64,000 nucleotides of DNA. It comes from Longimicrobiales bacterium (lineage in GTDB: Bacteria > Gemmatimonadota > Gemmatimonadetes > Longimicrobiales > Gaopeijiaceae). Under the pieces are notes generated by a model, which saw nothing but the letters and a program-made list of their open reading frames with translations, had not been told where the DNA came from and searched no databases. The stretch is taken from NCBI GenBank assembly GCA_958295645.1, contig OY282361.1:1888501-1952500 (forward strand), in the 5' to 3' direction. This document shows positions 1 to 8,416 of this stretch, in pieces (positions within the stretch are counted from its first letter, which is position 1; each line of letters begins with the position of its first letter). Position numbers and translations under genes: made by a program.

Positions 1-1261
1 GACGGTCCGCCGCCACGACCTCGGCCGCGCGGCGGAGAGGGCGATCCGGCGGCGCCTGCGTCCAGCCGCGCAAGCCGTCCGCGAACACGGCGCCCGACCC
101 CGCGAACGCAACCAGCGCCGCGAAGGTCCGCACGCGTCCCGCAACGGACGCGGACAAGCTTCTCGCCCGGCGAAAGGTCCAGTCCATGCAGCGCGCATAG
201 TACACGAAGCCAATTGGAATTGCGAGAAACGCATAGTGGGGGGCCGCGGTCCCGCTGGTTGCGAGGCCAACGACGATTCCACCGAACGCGCAAGCCAAGA
301 GCGCTTCCTCCGCGCGCCCGGCGGCAACCCCTCTGCGCCCCGAATTCGACGGCCCATTTCCGGCTCTCCGCCTCGTCCCCAAGAAAGTCGCCGCAGCCAC
401 CGCGGCGCCCAGCGCCAGCAAGCCGGACACCGCCGGCCTACTCTTCGCCATGGTCCAGAGCAGTTCGAACCACGCAATCACCGTCTCGCCCACGTTCATT
501 TGCCCGCCGTAGGAAAGGGGGCTGTCGATCATGCCAACCCTCAAGGCCAAGAGAGCGTCCGCCCGCCAGTAGAGAAGGAACAGGAGGCAAGGAAGAACCA
601 GGGCCCCGGCCGAGAACAGCAACGCCGGCTTCCATCCCGTGCTCCATCGCGGCCGGAAGATCGCGGCGAACACGAGCCATCCGCCGAGCGCGGCGGCCGG
701 AATGGCCAAGTTGAGCCGCGTCAGCACAGCCGCCGACGCAAGCACGCCCGCTCCGGCAACCGCCGGGAGCCGATCCCTCTTCGCCAGGAGAAGCCACAAC
801 GCGCCCATGAAGAGGGCTGCCGACGGATTGTCCGTCATCGTGGCCTGTCCGGTGTGGCCCGCCGCCAACACGGCAATCATCAAGCCCGCGGCGCCGGACG
901 ACACGGGACCCGCCCAGCGGCGCGCCACCGCGAACGTGGCGACGCACAGCATCAGCACGGAGAGGTCGCCGAACAACCGCGCGACCCGCAACGTCTCTCC
1001 GAAAAGAGCGAACGCCCCGGCGAGCATGTAGTACAAACCCGGCGGCTTCATGTCGAAAAGTCCCACGCCCGACAGGTTCCCGTCGAGAACGTGGCCGGCC
1101 ATCAAGACGAAAGTGTGCTCGTCGATATGGAGAGCCTCCGTGTCCAGGCTCTCGATCTGAGTGCCGCAGACCGCAAGGGCGAAGACGAGCGCCCAGAAGA
1201 CGCCGCTGTTCGGCCAGCCCCCCCCCCCCCCCCCCCCCCCCCCGCCCGGATCCCTCGCCAT
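1..1261 (-). CDS. GT39-type membrane glycosyltransferase, array copy A (partial, runs off window)
   Basis: This is the last copy of a tandem array of GT-C (ArnT/PMT-like, GT39) genes, probably moving sugars from polyprenyl-phosphate donors on the periplasmic side. The frame is open from the ATG at 1261 to the window edge, where it still matches copies B and C (the QAPPDRPLRRAAE stretch), so only the C-terminal part is missing. Family marks are a Leu-Asp-x-Glu/Asp-Glu-His segment after the first membrane helix and the loop motif KPPGLYY. Directly after MARDPG the minus strand carries 26 consecutive G (1218-1243), read in frame as polyglycine before WPNSGVFW. The ATG lies one base after the TGA of copy B (TGACATG), so translation is probably coupled. 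A poly-G tract at this place could switch the gene on and off by slippage, or could be an assembly artefact. Confidence 0.85.
   Translation of the reverse strand, partial: MARDPGGGGGGGGGGWPNSGVFWALVFALAVCGTQIESLDTEALHIDEHTFVLMAGHVLDGNLSGVGLFDMKPPGLYYMLAGAFALFGETLRVARLFGDLSVLMLCVATFAVARRWAGPVSSGAAGLMIAVLAAGHTGQATMTDNPSAALFMGALWLLLAKRDRLPAVAGAGVLASAAVLTRLNLAIPAAALGGWLVFAAIFRPRWSTGWKPALLFSAGALVLPCLLFLLYWRADALLALRVGMIDSPLSYGGQMNVGETVIAWFELLWTMAKSRPAVSGLLALGAAVAAATFLGTRRRAGNGPSNSGRRGVAAGRAEEALLACAFGGIVVGLATSGTAAPHYAFLAIPIGFVYYARCMDWTFRRARSLSASVAGRVRTFAALVAFAGSGAVFADGLRGWTQAPPDRPLRRAAEVVAADR
1218..1243 (-). repeat. Poly-G tract of 26 in the 5' coding region of array copy A
   Basis: An uninterrupted run of 26 C on the plus strand, read as 26 G in the coding strand, starts 18 bases after the first base of the start codon. 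At this length the downstream frame is correct (nine glycines, then WPNSG). Adding or losing one or two G would frameshift the protein at about residue 15. Runs of this kind are the hallmark of phase-variable surface-glycan genes in other bacteria. Long homopolymers are also a common sequencing error, so the exact length is uncertain. Confidence 0.9.
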
Positions 1262-1262
1262 G

Positions 1263-2930
1263 TCACGGCCGCACCTCGTCGGCCGCGTTCGCCTTGTAGA
1301 CGGAGACGCGTCCGTCGTCGTAGAAGAGCGAGTAGCGGTCCTGTACCCACTTGCCGAAATCTTCGGCGCGTCGAGCATCGTAATTCCGGATGAAGTGGGG
1401 AGGTTCGAACGAGCCGCCGCCCGTGGACCTGACCACGAGATGGGCAGGGTTCGAGTCCATGGTTTCTCCAAGCACGTCCGGAAAGAGATAACCGGACTCG
1501 ACGAGCGGCCCCATGATGAAGGGCTTGCTCAAGTCTCCAGGATAAGCCAGAGGACTTACCGGTTCCAAGTCAAGATACCACGAGACGATGACGGGGTCGA
1601 TTGACCACACGGCGTCGCCGGGCCGGCGGTCCGCCGCCACGACCTCGGCCGCGCGGCGGAGAGGGCGATCCGGCGGCACCTGCGTCCAGCCATGCAAGCC
1701 GCCCGCGAACACGGCACCCGCCCCCGCGAACACAACCAGCGCCGCGGTGGTTCGCAAGCGTTCCGCAACGGGCGCCGACAAGCTTTTCGCTTGGCGAAAA
1801 GTCCAGTCCGCGCAACGCACATAGTACACGAATCCAATTGGACTTGCAAGAAACGCATAGTGGCGAAGCGCGACCCCGCTGGTTGCGAGGCAAGCGACGA
1901 TTCCACCGAACGCGCAAGCCAAGAGCGCTTCCTCCGCGCGGCCGCCGGGAGCAGCGTCCTGCTCCATCGCCGGCGCCGCGGCCTCGGGCTTCCTCCGCGC
2001 GGCCGCCGGGAGCCGACCCGCGCCCTCCGGACTCGACAGCCCATTTTCCGCTCTCCGCCTCGTCCCCAAGAAAGTCGCCGCGGCCGCCGCGGCGCCCAGC
2101 GCCAGCAAGCCGGACACCACCGGCCTGTTCTGCGCCATGGTCCAGAGCAACTCGAACCACGCAACCACCGTCTCGCCGACAGTCATTTGGCCGCGATAGG
2201 AAAGCGGGACGTCGATCATGCCGACCCTCAGGGCCGAGAGGGCGTCCGCCTGCCAGTAGAGGAGGATCAGGAGGCAAGGAAGGACCAGTCCCCCGGCCGA
2301 AAACAGCAAGACTGGCTTCCATCCCCTGCTCCACCGCGGCCGGCAGAGCGCGGCGAACACGAGCCACCCGCCGAGCGCTGCGGCCGGAATCGCCAAGTTG
2401 AGCCGCGTCAGCACAGCCGCCGACGCCAGGACGCCCGCTCCGGCAACCGCCGGGAGCTGGTCCCTCTTCGCCAGGAGAAGCCACAACGCGCCCATGTAGA
2501 GAGCAATCGCCGGAAGGTCCGTCAGCGTGGCTTGTCCGGTGTGGCCCGCCGCGTCCACGGCAATCGCCAAGCCCGCGACGCCCGACGACACGGGACCCGC
2601 CCAGCGGCGCGCCACGGCGAACGTGGCGACGCACAGCATCAGCACGGAGAGGTCGCCGAACAACCGCGCGACCCGCAACGTCTCTCCGAGGAGAGCGAAC
2701 GCCCCGGCGAGCATGTAGTACAAACCCGGCGGCTTCATGTCGAAAAGTCCCACGCCCGGCAGGTTCCCGTCGAGAACGTGGCCGGCCATCAAGACGAAAG
2801 TGTGTTCGTCGATATGGAGCCATTCCGTGTCCAGGCTCTTGATCTGAGTGCCGCAGACCGCAAGAGCGAAGACAAGCGCCCAGAAGGCGCCGCTGTTCGG
2901 CCATCGATTCACCGGGATACCCCTTGCCAT
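1263..2930 (-). CDS. GT39-type membrane glycosyltransferase, array copy B
   Basis: Complete copy of about 555 residues, starting at the ATG at 2930 (MARGIPVNRWPNSG), one base after the TGA of copy C. An in-frame extension to 3140 is not used because it only reads the end of copy C in another frame. It has the N-terminal helix, the DEH acidic loop, the KPPGLYY loop motif, about ten hydrophobic segments and a soluble C-terminal domain ending YDDGRVSVYKANAADEVRP. Expected role: polyprenyl-phosphate-dependent glycosyl transfer at the inner membrane. Unlike copies A and C it has no poly-G tract; its 5' end keeps the sequence (GGTATCCCGGTGAATCG) also found at the end of the upstream gene near 5020, so it looks closest to the ancestral form. 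A 25-bp direct repeat enlarges a cytoplasmic-type loop. The substrate cannot be read from sequence. Confidence 0.9.
   Translation of the reverse strand: MARGIPVNRWPNSGAFWALVFALAVCGTQIKSLDTEWLHIDEHTFVLMAGHVLDGNLPGVGLFDMKPPGLYYMLAGAFALLGETLRVARLFGDLSVLMLCVATFAVARRWAGPVSSGVAGLAIAVDAAGHTGQATLTDLPAIALYMGALWLLLAKRDQLPAVAGAGVLASAAVLTRLNLAIPAAALGGWLVFAALCRPRWSRGWKPVLLFSAGGLVLPCLLILLYWQADALSALRVGMIDVPLSYRGQMTVGETVVAWFELLWTMAQNRPVVSGLLALGAAAAAATFLGTRRRAENGLSSPEGAGRLPAAARRKPEAAAPAMEQDAAPGGRAEEALLACAFGGIVACLATSGVALRHYAFLASPIGFVYYVRCADWTFRQAKSLSAPVAERLRTTAALVVFAGAGAVFAGGLHGWTQVPPDRPLRRAAEVVAADRRPGDAVWSIDPVIVSWYLDLEPVSPLAYPGDLSKPFIMGPLVESGYLFPDVLGETMDSNPAHLVVRSTGGGSFEPPHFIRNYDARRAEDFGKWVQDRYSLFYDDGRVSVYKANAADEVRP
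1928..2013 (-). repeat. 25-bp direct repeat inside array copy B
   Basis: The 25-base sequence at 1928-1952 recurs perfectly at 1989-2013 (period 61). It lies in the Ala/Arg/Glu-rich loop that precedes GRAEEALLACAFGG and makes this loop longer than in copies A and C. The duplication is not a multiple of three, so compensating indels must exist in the same loop, because the gene remains open. Confidence 0.85.
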
Positions 2931-2931
2931 G

Positions 2932-4551
2932 TCACGGCCGCACCTCGTCGGCCGCGTTCGTCTTGTAGACGGAAACACGTCCGTCGTCGTAGAAGAGCGA
3001 GTAGCGGTCCTGTACCCACTTGCCGAAATCGGCGGCGGGTCGGGCGTCGTAATTCCGGAAGACGTAGGGAGGCTTGAACAAGCCGCCGCCCGTGGACCTG
3101 ACCACGAGATAGGCAGGGTTCGAGTCCATGGTTTCTCCAAGCGCGTCCGGAGCGAGATAGCCCGACTCGACGAGCGGCCTCATGATGTAGGGGTCGGTGA
3201 AGTTTTTGGGAAAAGCCAGGGGAGTTGCCGGTTCCAAGTCAAGATGCCACGAGACGATGACGGTGGCGTGGACTGGCCACACGGCGTCGCCGGGCCGGCG
3301 GTCCGCCGCCACGACCTCGGCCGCGCGGAGGAGAGGGCGATCCGGCGGCGCCTGCGTCCAGCCGCGCAAGCCGTCCGCGAACACGGCGCCCGACCCCGCG
3401 AACGCAACCAGCGCCGCGACGGTTCGCAAGCGTCCCGCAATGGGCGCCGACAAGCTTCTCGCCCGGCGAAAGGTCCAGTCCATGCAACGCGCATAGTACA
3501 CGAAGCCAATTGGAATTGCGAGAAACGCATAGTTTAGACCTGTGGCCCCGCTGGTTGCGATGCAAGCGACGATTCCACCGAACGCGCAAGCCAAGAGCGC
3601 TTCCTCCGCTCGTCCGGCGGCAGACGGCCTGCGCCCCGGACTCGACTGCCCATTTCCCGCTCTCCGCCTCGTCCCCAAGAAAGTCGCCGCAGCCGCCGCG
3701 GCGGCCAGCGCCAGCAAGCCGGACACCGCCGGCCTCCTCTGCGCCATGGTCCAGAGCTGTTCGGACCACGCAACCACCGTCTCGCCCACGGTCATTTGCC
3801 CGCCGTAGGAAAGCGGGACGTCGATCATGCCAACCCTCAGGGCCAAGAGAGCGTCCGCCCGCCAGTAGAGAAGGAACAGAAGGCAAGGAAGGACCAAGGC
3901 CCCGGCCGAGAACAGCAAGGCCGGCTTCCATCCCGTGCTCCAACGCGGCCGGAAGAGCGCGGCGAACACGAGCCATCCGCCGAGCGCAACGGCCGGAATC
4001 ACCAGATTGAGCCGCGTCAGCACAGCCGCCGCCGCGAGGACGCCCGCCGCCGCAACCGCCGGGAGCCGGTCCCTCTTCGCCAGGAGAAGCCACAACGCGC
4101 CCATGAAGAGGGCGCTCGCCGGCTGGTCCGTCATCGTGGCCTGTCCGATGCCGAACGCCGCGAACACGACAATCATCAAGCCCGCGGCGCCGGACGACAC
4201 GGGACCTGCCCAGCGGCGCGCCACCGCGAACGTGGCGCCGCACAGCATCAGCAACGCAAAGTCGCCGAACAACCGCACGACCCGCAACGTCTCTCCGAAG
4301 AGAGCGAACGCACCAGCGAGCATGTAGAATAAACCCGGCGGCTTGTTGTCGTAGAGTCCCACGCCCGACAGGTTCCCGTCGAAGACGTGGCCGGCCATCA
4401 AGACGAAGGTGTGTTCGTCTGGGTGGAGAGTCTCCGTGTCCAGGCTCTCGATCTGAGTGCCGCAGACCGCAAGGGCGAAGACGAGCGCCCAGAAGACGCC
4501 GCTGTTCGGCCCCCCCCCCCGCCCAGATCCCTCGCCCAGATCCCTCGCCAT
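2932..4551 (-). CDS. GT39-type membrane glycosyltransferase, array copy C
   Basis: Complete copy of 539 residues from the ATG at 4551, one base after the TGA at 4553-4555 that closes the remnant copy D. Same architecture as copy B: one N-terminal helix, DEH loop, KPPGLFYMLAGAF motif, a multi-helix core and a soluble C-terminal domain. The 5' end differs from copy B: it reads MARDLGEGSGRGGGPNSG and contains a short duplication (GGGATCTGGGCGA then GGGATCTGGGC) followed by 11 G (4510-4520). Sequence differences from copies A and B cluster in a few stretches, for example AFGIGQATMTDQPASALF against GHTGQATLTDLPAIALY, while long blocks are nearly identical, as expected after duplication with gene conversion. 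Same predicted function as the other copies; donor and acceptor unknown. Confidence 0.9.
   Translation of the reverse strand: MARDLGEGSGRGGGPNSGVFWALVFALAVCGTQIESLDTETLHPDEHTFVLMAGHVFDGNLSGVGLYDNKPPGLFYMLAGAFALFGETLRVVRLFGDFALLMLCGATFAVARRWAGPVSSGAAGLMIVVFAAFGIGQATMTDQPASALFMGALWLLLAKRDRLPAVAAAGVLAAAAVLTRLNLVIPAVALGGWLVFAALFRPRWSTGWKPALLFSAGALVLPCLLFLLYWRADALLALRVGMIDVPLSYGGQMTVGETVVAWSEQLWTMAQRRPAVSGLLALAAAAAAATFLGTRRRAGNGQSSPGRRPSAAGRAEEALLACAFGGIVACIATSGATGLNYAFLAIPIGFVYYARCMDWTFRRARSLSAPIAGRLRTVAALVAFAGSGAVFADGLRGWTQAPPDRPLLRAAEVVAADRRPGDAVWPVHATVIVSWHLDLEPATPLAFPKNFTDPYIMRPLVESGYLAPDALGETMDSNPAYLVVRSTGGGLFKPPYVFRNYDARPAADFGKWVQDRYSLFYDDGRVSVYKTNAADEVRP
4510..4520 (-). repeat. Poly-G tract of 11 in the 5' coding region of array copy C
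   Basis: Eleven consecutive G in the coding strand, in the same codon region as the 26-G tract of copy A and directly before the conserved PNSGVFW sequence. The present length leaves the gene in frame. Copy B has no such tract, so the tracts arose within the array after duplication or were lost from B. Confidence 0.9.
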
Positions 4552-4552
4552 G

Positions 4553-5021
4553 TCACGGCCGCACCTCGTCGGCCGCATTCGCCTTGTAGACGGAAACGCG
4601 TCCGTCGTCGTAGAAGAGCGAGTAGCGGTCTTGAACCCACTTGCCGAAATCGGCGGCGCGTCGAGCATTGTAATTCCGGATGAAGTGGGGAGGTTCGAAC
4701 GAGCCGCCGCCCGTGGACCTGACCACGAGATGGGCAGGGTTCGAGTCCATGGTTTCTCCAAGCGCGTCCGGAGCGAGATAGCCCGACTCGACGAGTGGCC
4801 TCATGATGGCGGGGTTGTTGAAGTTTCTAGGAAAAGCCACGGGAGTTGCCGGTTCCAAGTTAAGATACCACGAGACGATGACGGCGTCGATTGGCCACAC
4901 GGCGTCGCCGGGCCGGCGGTCCGCCGCCACGACCTCGGCCGCGCGGAGGAGAGGGCGATCCGGCGGCGCCTGCATCCAGCCGTGCAAGCCGTCCGCGAAC
5001 GCTGTTCGGCCATCGACTCAC
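4553..5021 (-). pseudogene. Deletion remnant of the GT39 array (copy D)
   Basis: The first codons of the family (GTG AGT CGA TGG CCG AAC AGC, 5021 to about 5003) are joined directly to the sequence for the last 145 or so residues (from HGWMQAPPDRP to ADEVRP). About 1.1 kb encoding the membrane core is missing, and the two parts are in different frames, so no full product can be made. The GTG overlaps the TGA of the upstream gene (GTGA), which suggests how the ancestral array gene was coupled to its neighbour. A truncated product from a TTG at 4987 is possible but would lack the membrane part. Confidence 0.85.
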
Positions 5022-6619
5022 CGGGATCCGCTCCGGCCGTGGGCTCGGAACACGACGCCGTCGGCTAGGTCTGCCACGAGCGTTAATCCAGGCATCGAGG
5101 CGAGCGTACGGTTGTCGTAGTCGAACCCGTCCTCGCCGTCGAATCGCAACCAGACAATGTCGAAGCCCGTGTCGGACACGTCCGCCAACGCCGCCAAATC
5201 CGCTTGCCGCCGAGGCAGGGTCGGATACTTGCCGCGGACGTCGGCACCGGTCTGGAGCGCCAGCACCGCGTGCAACACGCCGAATCGGTTGGCGCGCACC
5301 TCATGCGCTGCCGGATTCGCCTTCAAGAACCGAATGGTTTCCGACTCTTGCCAGTAGGCCGAGTTGTACGTTCGAGCATGGAATCCCACGTCGAGCGACT
5401 TCATCGTGACCCTTGCGCCGTGTCGAACCGCCAAGACCACGCTGAAGACGCAACCCGCGACAGCCAGAGCGGCCGTCGTCCGCCTGACCCACGAGAGCCG
5501 GCCTCCCGCGTCCAGGCGAAGGACGTCGTCCAGCAAGCAGGCGCCAGCCAACAGGCAAGGGACATAAGCCACCAGCAAGAACCGGTGATTCATGTCCTGT
5601 CCGGCAAACCGCGACACGGTGCACAGAAGAAAAACGATGTAGAGCGCTCCGAACGCCGCGAACGGCAGGGCCGGCCGAATACCCGCCAACGCCGCCGATT
5701 CCGATCTCCTGGTTGTGCGGACGCATGTCCAGGCAGCGACGCACACGACCATGGCCACGCCCGCCAGCAACAAGTACGCGGCCCAATCCGGCAATTCTCC
5801 GAAAGTCACTGCCCGCGCGGGCGCTTGCAAGAGTTGGCCCAACAACTCGCCCAAGGAATAGGCCCTGGAATGGCTTCCCGTCAGCTTCCAGTCGCCAAAC
5901 AGCATCCAGTTGCGCGCCGACCAGACGGCCAACGGCAGGATGGACGCAGCTCCGTAGACGGCGGCCCGCCCGGTTAGGGCGCGCATCGACGGCGCTGGAC
6001 TGGATCGCGAAGCCGCCGGGCGAAGCAACAACAGCAGGACGCCCGTCAAGACCAACGCCACGCCCGCGAAACGAGTCAGCGCCGCCATGCTGGAGAACGC
6101 CGCAGCCAACGCCAGCGCGCGCCGTCCCGCTCCTGGACGCTGGCACTCCTCCAGCTTCAGGAGAGCCAAAAGCGTGAACAAGATGAACGTGGGCTCCGAC
6201 TGGAGAAACGACGCTTCGTGAGACAAGGGGTAGAAAGTGGCCAACATCACCGCGACCCCGGCTGCGAGCCACGAGGATCCGAGGGTGCGGCCCAACCAAA
6301 GCACGGAGACGAGGATGGTGAGTCCGTAAGCAGTCGCGTTTAGGAGACGGCCGGCCTCCAGCGGCCCCACGCCCCAGGCGCCGACCGCCGCCACCGACAA
6401 GGGAAAGAGCGGCGGCCAAGCGAATAGGCTGGTTCCCCGGAAGTCCTGCAAGCCGTGTCCGTCGATCAGGTTCGCGGCGGCCGACATGTAGCTCACGGCG
6501 TCCGGGCCAATGGCGGCGCCGTACGTGGACGTGCGAAGGAGGACGTGCGCGGCGCTTGAAGCAGCGAGCAGGAATGCAAGCGCCGTGAAGCCGCTTGGGC
6601 GGGCAATGCGGAGGCGCAT
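5018..6619 (-). CDS. GT-C-type membrane glycosyltransferase-like protein
   Basis: Polytopic membrane protein of 533 residues starting MRLRIARPSGF at 6619; longer upstream readings are only the other frame of the neighbouring gene. After the first helix it has the periplasmic-loop pattern of RgtA/ArnT-type enzymes (GPDAVSYMSAA, then a WPPLFPL segment), followed by about nine further hydrophobic segments and a soluble C-terminal domain. It probably uses a polyprenyl-phosphate-linked sugar at the periplasmic face. Its start is two bases after the TAG of the preceding membrane protein and its TGA overlaps the ancestral GTG of array copy D, so it belongs to the same leftward operon. It is only distantly similar to the array copies. 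Acceptor and sugar unknown. Confidence 0.8.
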   Translation of the reverse strand: MRLRIARPSGFTALAFLLAASSAAHVLLRTSTYGAAIGPDAVSYMSAAANLIDGHGLQDFRGTSLFAWPPLFPLSVAAVGAWGVGPLEAGRLLNATAYGLTILVSVLWLGRTLGSSWLAAGVAVMLATFYPLSHEASFLQSEPTFILFTLLALLKLEECQRPGAGRRALALAAAFSSMAALTRFAGVALVLTGVLLLLLRPAASRSSPAPSMRALTGRAAVYGAASILPLAVWSARNWMLFGDWKLTGSHSRAYSLGELLGQLLQAPARAVTFGELPDWAAYLLLAGVAMVVCVAAWTCVRTTRRSESAALAGIRPALPFAAFGALYIVFLLCTVSRFAGQDMNHRFLLVAYVPCLLAGACLLDDVLRLDAGGRLSWVRRTTAALAVAGCVFSVVLAVRHGARVTMKSLDVGFHARTYNSAYWQESETIRFLKANPAAHEVRANRFGVLHAVLALQTGADVRGKYPTLPRRQADLAALADVSDTGFDIVWLRFDGEDGFDYDNRTLASMPGLTLVADLADGVVFRAHGRSGSR

Positions 6620-6621
6620 GG

Positions 6622-8160
6622 CTAGCGGGGGGCCGCCGTGTCGGCGGGGACGCCGGCGCCGCCGCGCAACCGACGCATGGCCCATTCGGCCAGGAGCAGG
6701 CAATAGAGGCCCTGCAACGGCGCAAAGACGATCGCGTAGCGAAGATGCGCGTGCGTGACGATCGAGATGCCGAAGAACTGCGCGTGCACGGCCAAGGCCG
6801 CAACGGCGGCCATGATCAGGCCGCCGTCTCCTTCGCGAGGCGCCGTCCGCAGCCGTTGGCGAATCGCGAGCACGAGAACGACGAGCGATGCGAGCAACGC
6901 CGAGGTGGTCCAGACGCGGTCGGCGAGCACCATCCACCCGGGCTCCGGCGCGATCGCGGGCGGATTGGCGACGAGGCCGTCCCGGTACACGAGATCGTCG
7001 CCCACTTCCTCGACGTACGACGCATAGAGGCGGGCCAGCTCCGCATCGTTGACAGAGTAGTGAAGCCAATGGGCCATCCAGTGCGTCCACGCATTGCTTG
7101 CCCACTGCGCGGGCTCGGCCGCCAAGATGGACCAGGCGACTTCGCCCCGAAGCGACTTCGTACTGGTGCTCCGCGCTTCTACCAGATCGTCGAGACGCCA
7201 TGCGAACAGCCTGCGGTAACCCCTGTTTTCGCCCATTGCTTCAGCGTTCTTCAAGATTATGGCCCGAATGCGCCAGTCCGGCGCTCGACGCACCAAGTCG
7301 CGAAGAGGCGCCATGCTCCGCCTTGCATCGGCGACAAAGTCGGCCACGGCGCTGTCGCGTCGAATATTCGGGGGCAACGCAGACTCGGAATCGAGCATAA
7401 GCGCCTTGCCGAACGCGCGGCGGCTCGCATAACCGTCTGCCGGCATCCCCGACGCATCCCATCTCGCCTGCCTCGCGACTGCCTCGATTCCCAACACCAG
7501 CACGAACGGGACCGCGGCGGCGACCACGATGCGCCGCGTCTTATCGGTGCGCCGGTCGTGCACCAGCCAAAGCAGGAAAGGCCAAACCGGCAGAAGGAAC
7601 CAAGCCGCAAACCGCACAATGATCAACACGCCGAACAGCGACGCACCCGCCGCCGCCAAGCCTGCGGACGGCTTCGCGGCGAACAAGGCCGCAGAGCCCA
7701 TCAGGAAAAACAGCAACGGCGCGAACAAGCCTTCGGACAATACGTAGGCATGAAATCGGGGTATGGCGCACAGCCCCAGCATCGCAACCACGCAAAGGCA
7801 TATCCACGCCCGCGACCGAGCGGAACTGGTTTGCGGACGCGCGATGGCCTTGTCCAAGGCCCAGCCCAGAAAGACGACCGACACGGCCAGGACGACAAGT
7901 TGCGTTCTGGGTATCGCGCCGACGGTCCCAAACAACGTCTGCACAATCTCGACGAAGACCACGTATCCGAGCGGATGGTACAGAGACGCAGACTGGGAAG
8001 AGAAGAAAGCGTCACTGTCCCCATTAATCATGTTCACGCCCAAGGGCGACCAAACATGGACACCGATCGGATCGGACCAGAAGACAAGCACGTAGCACGC
8101 CGACAAGGCGAGCAACACCGCCATGAAGAGTTTGTCGCCCGCGGAGCTGGAGTGGCGCAT
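6622..8160 (-). CDS. Polytopic membrane protein, possible GT-C-like
   Basis: 512 residues from the ATG at 8160 (MRHSSSAGDKLFMAVLL); the frame is open further upstream but that part is Gly/Arg/Pro-rich and crosses the region divergent to the ABC exporter. It has an N-terminal helix, a periplasmic stretch (GDSDAFFSSQSASLYHPLGY), roughly ten hydrophobic segments, and a long soluble loop around residues 250-400. The segment FHAYVLSEGLFAPLLFFLMG resembles the second part of GT-C membrane enzymes, but I see no diagnostic motif, so the assignment is by resemblance and by context at the head of a glycosyltransferase operon. It could also be a polymer-assembly protein. Confidence 0.6.
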   Translation of the reverse strand: MRHSSSAGDKLFMAVLLALSACYVLVFWSDPIGVHVWSPLGVNMINGDSDAFFSSQSASLYHPLGYVVFVEIVQTLFGTVGAIPRTQLVVLAVSVVFLGWALDKAIARPQTSSARSRAWICLCVVAMLGLCAIPRFHAYVLSEGLFAPLLFFLMGSAALFAAKPSAGLAAAGASLFGVLIIVRFAAWFLLPVWPFLLWLVHDRRTDKTRRIVVAAAVPFVLVLGIEAVARQARWDASGMPADGYASRRAFGKALMLDSESALPPNIRRDSAVADFVADARRSMAPLRDLVRRAPDWRIRAIILKNAEAMGENRGYRRLFAWRLDDLVEARSTSTKSLRGEVAWSILAAEPAQWASNAWTHWMAHWLHYSVNDAELARLYASYVEEVGDDLVYRDGLVANPPAIAPEPGWMVLADRVWTTSALLASLVVLVLAIRQRLRTAPREGDGGLIMAAVAALAVHAQFFGISIVTHAHLRYAIVFAPLQGLYCLLLAEWAMRRLRGGAGVPADTAAPR

Positions 8161-8416
8161 CGCGTCGGTGGTCGTGTGTGGGCGAACGGAGCCAACGCAA
8201 CCAAGATAAGCCGGGCAATCGCGCTCAACCAGTCCGAAGGCGCCGGAGGCTCCAGATGCGGCTAGGCGGCGCACGGGCGATTGGCGCACGTCCATCGGTT
8301 GGGCTAGATTGGACACCAGTTGGCGCGGGGTTCGGGACCCTCCCGCGACCGCCCGTCCGTCCCTCTTCCCAACGACGCTTGCTCCATCGGATTCCACCCA
8401 TGGTCCTCCGCCTGTG
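8161..8416. promoter_or_regulatory. Divergent intergenic region between the glycosyltransferase operon and the ABC exporter
   Basis: About 255 bases with no convincing gene separate two divergent operons, so the promoters of both should lie here. I could not point to a confident -35/-10 pair in this GC-rich sequence. In-frame extensions of both flanking genes run into it but are Pro/Arg/Gly-rich and look like chance readings. Confidence 0.4.

Noticed and set aside
1218-1243. Gap filler rather than a real homopolymer
   Set aside because: Kept as real because the frame is exact at this length and copy C has a similar shorter tract at the same place, but an error in the count cannot be excluded.
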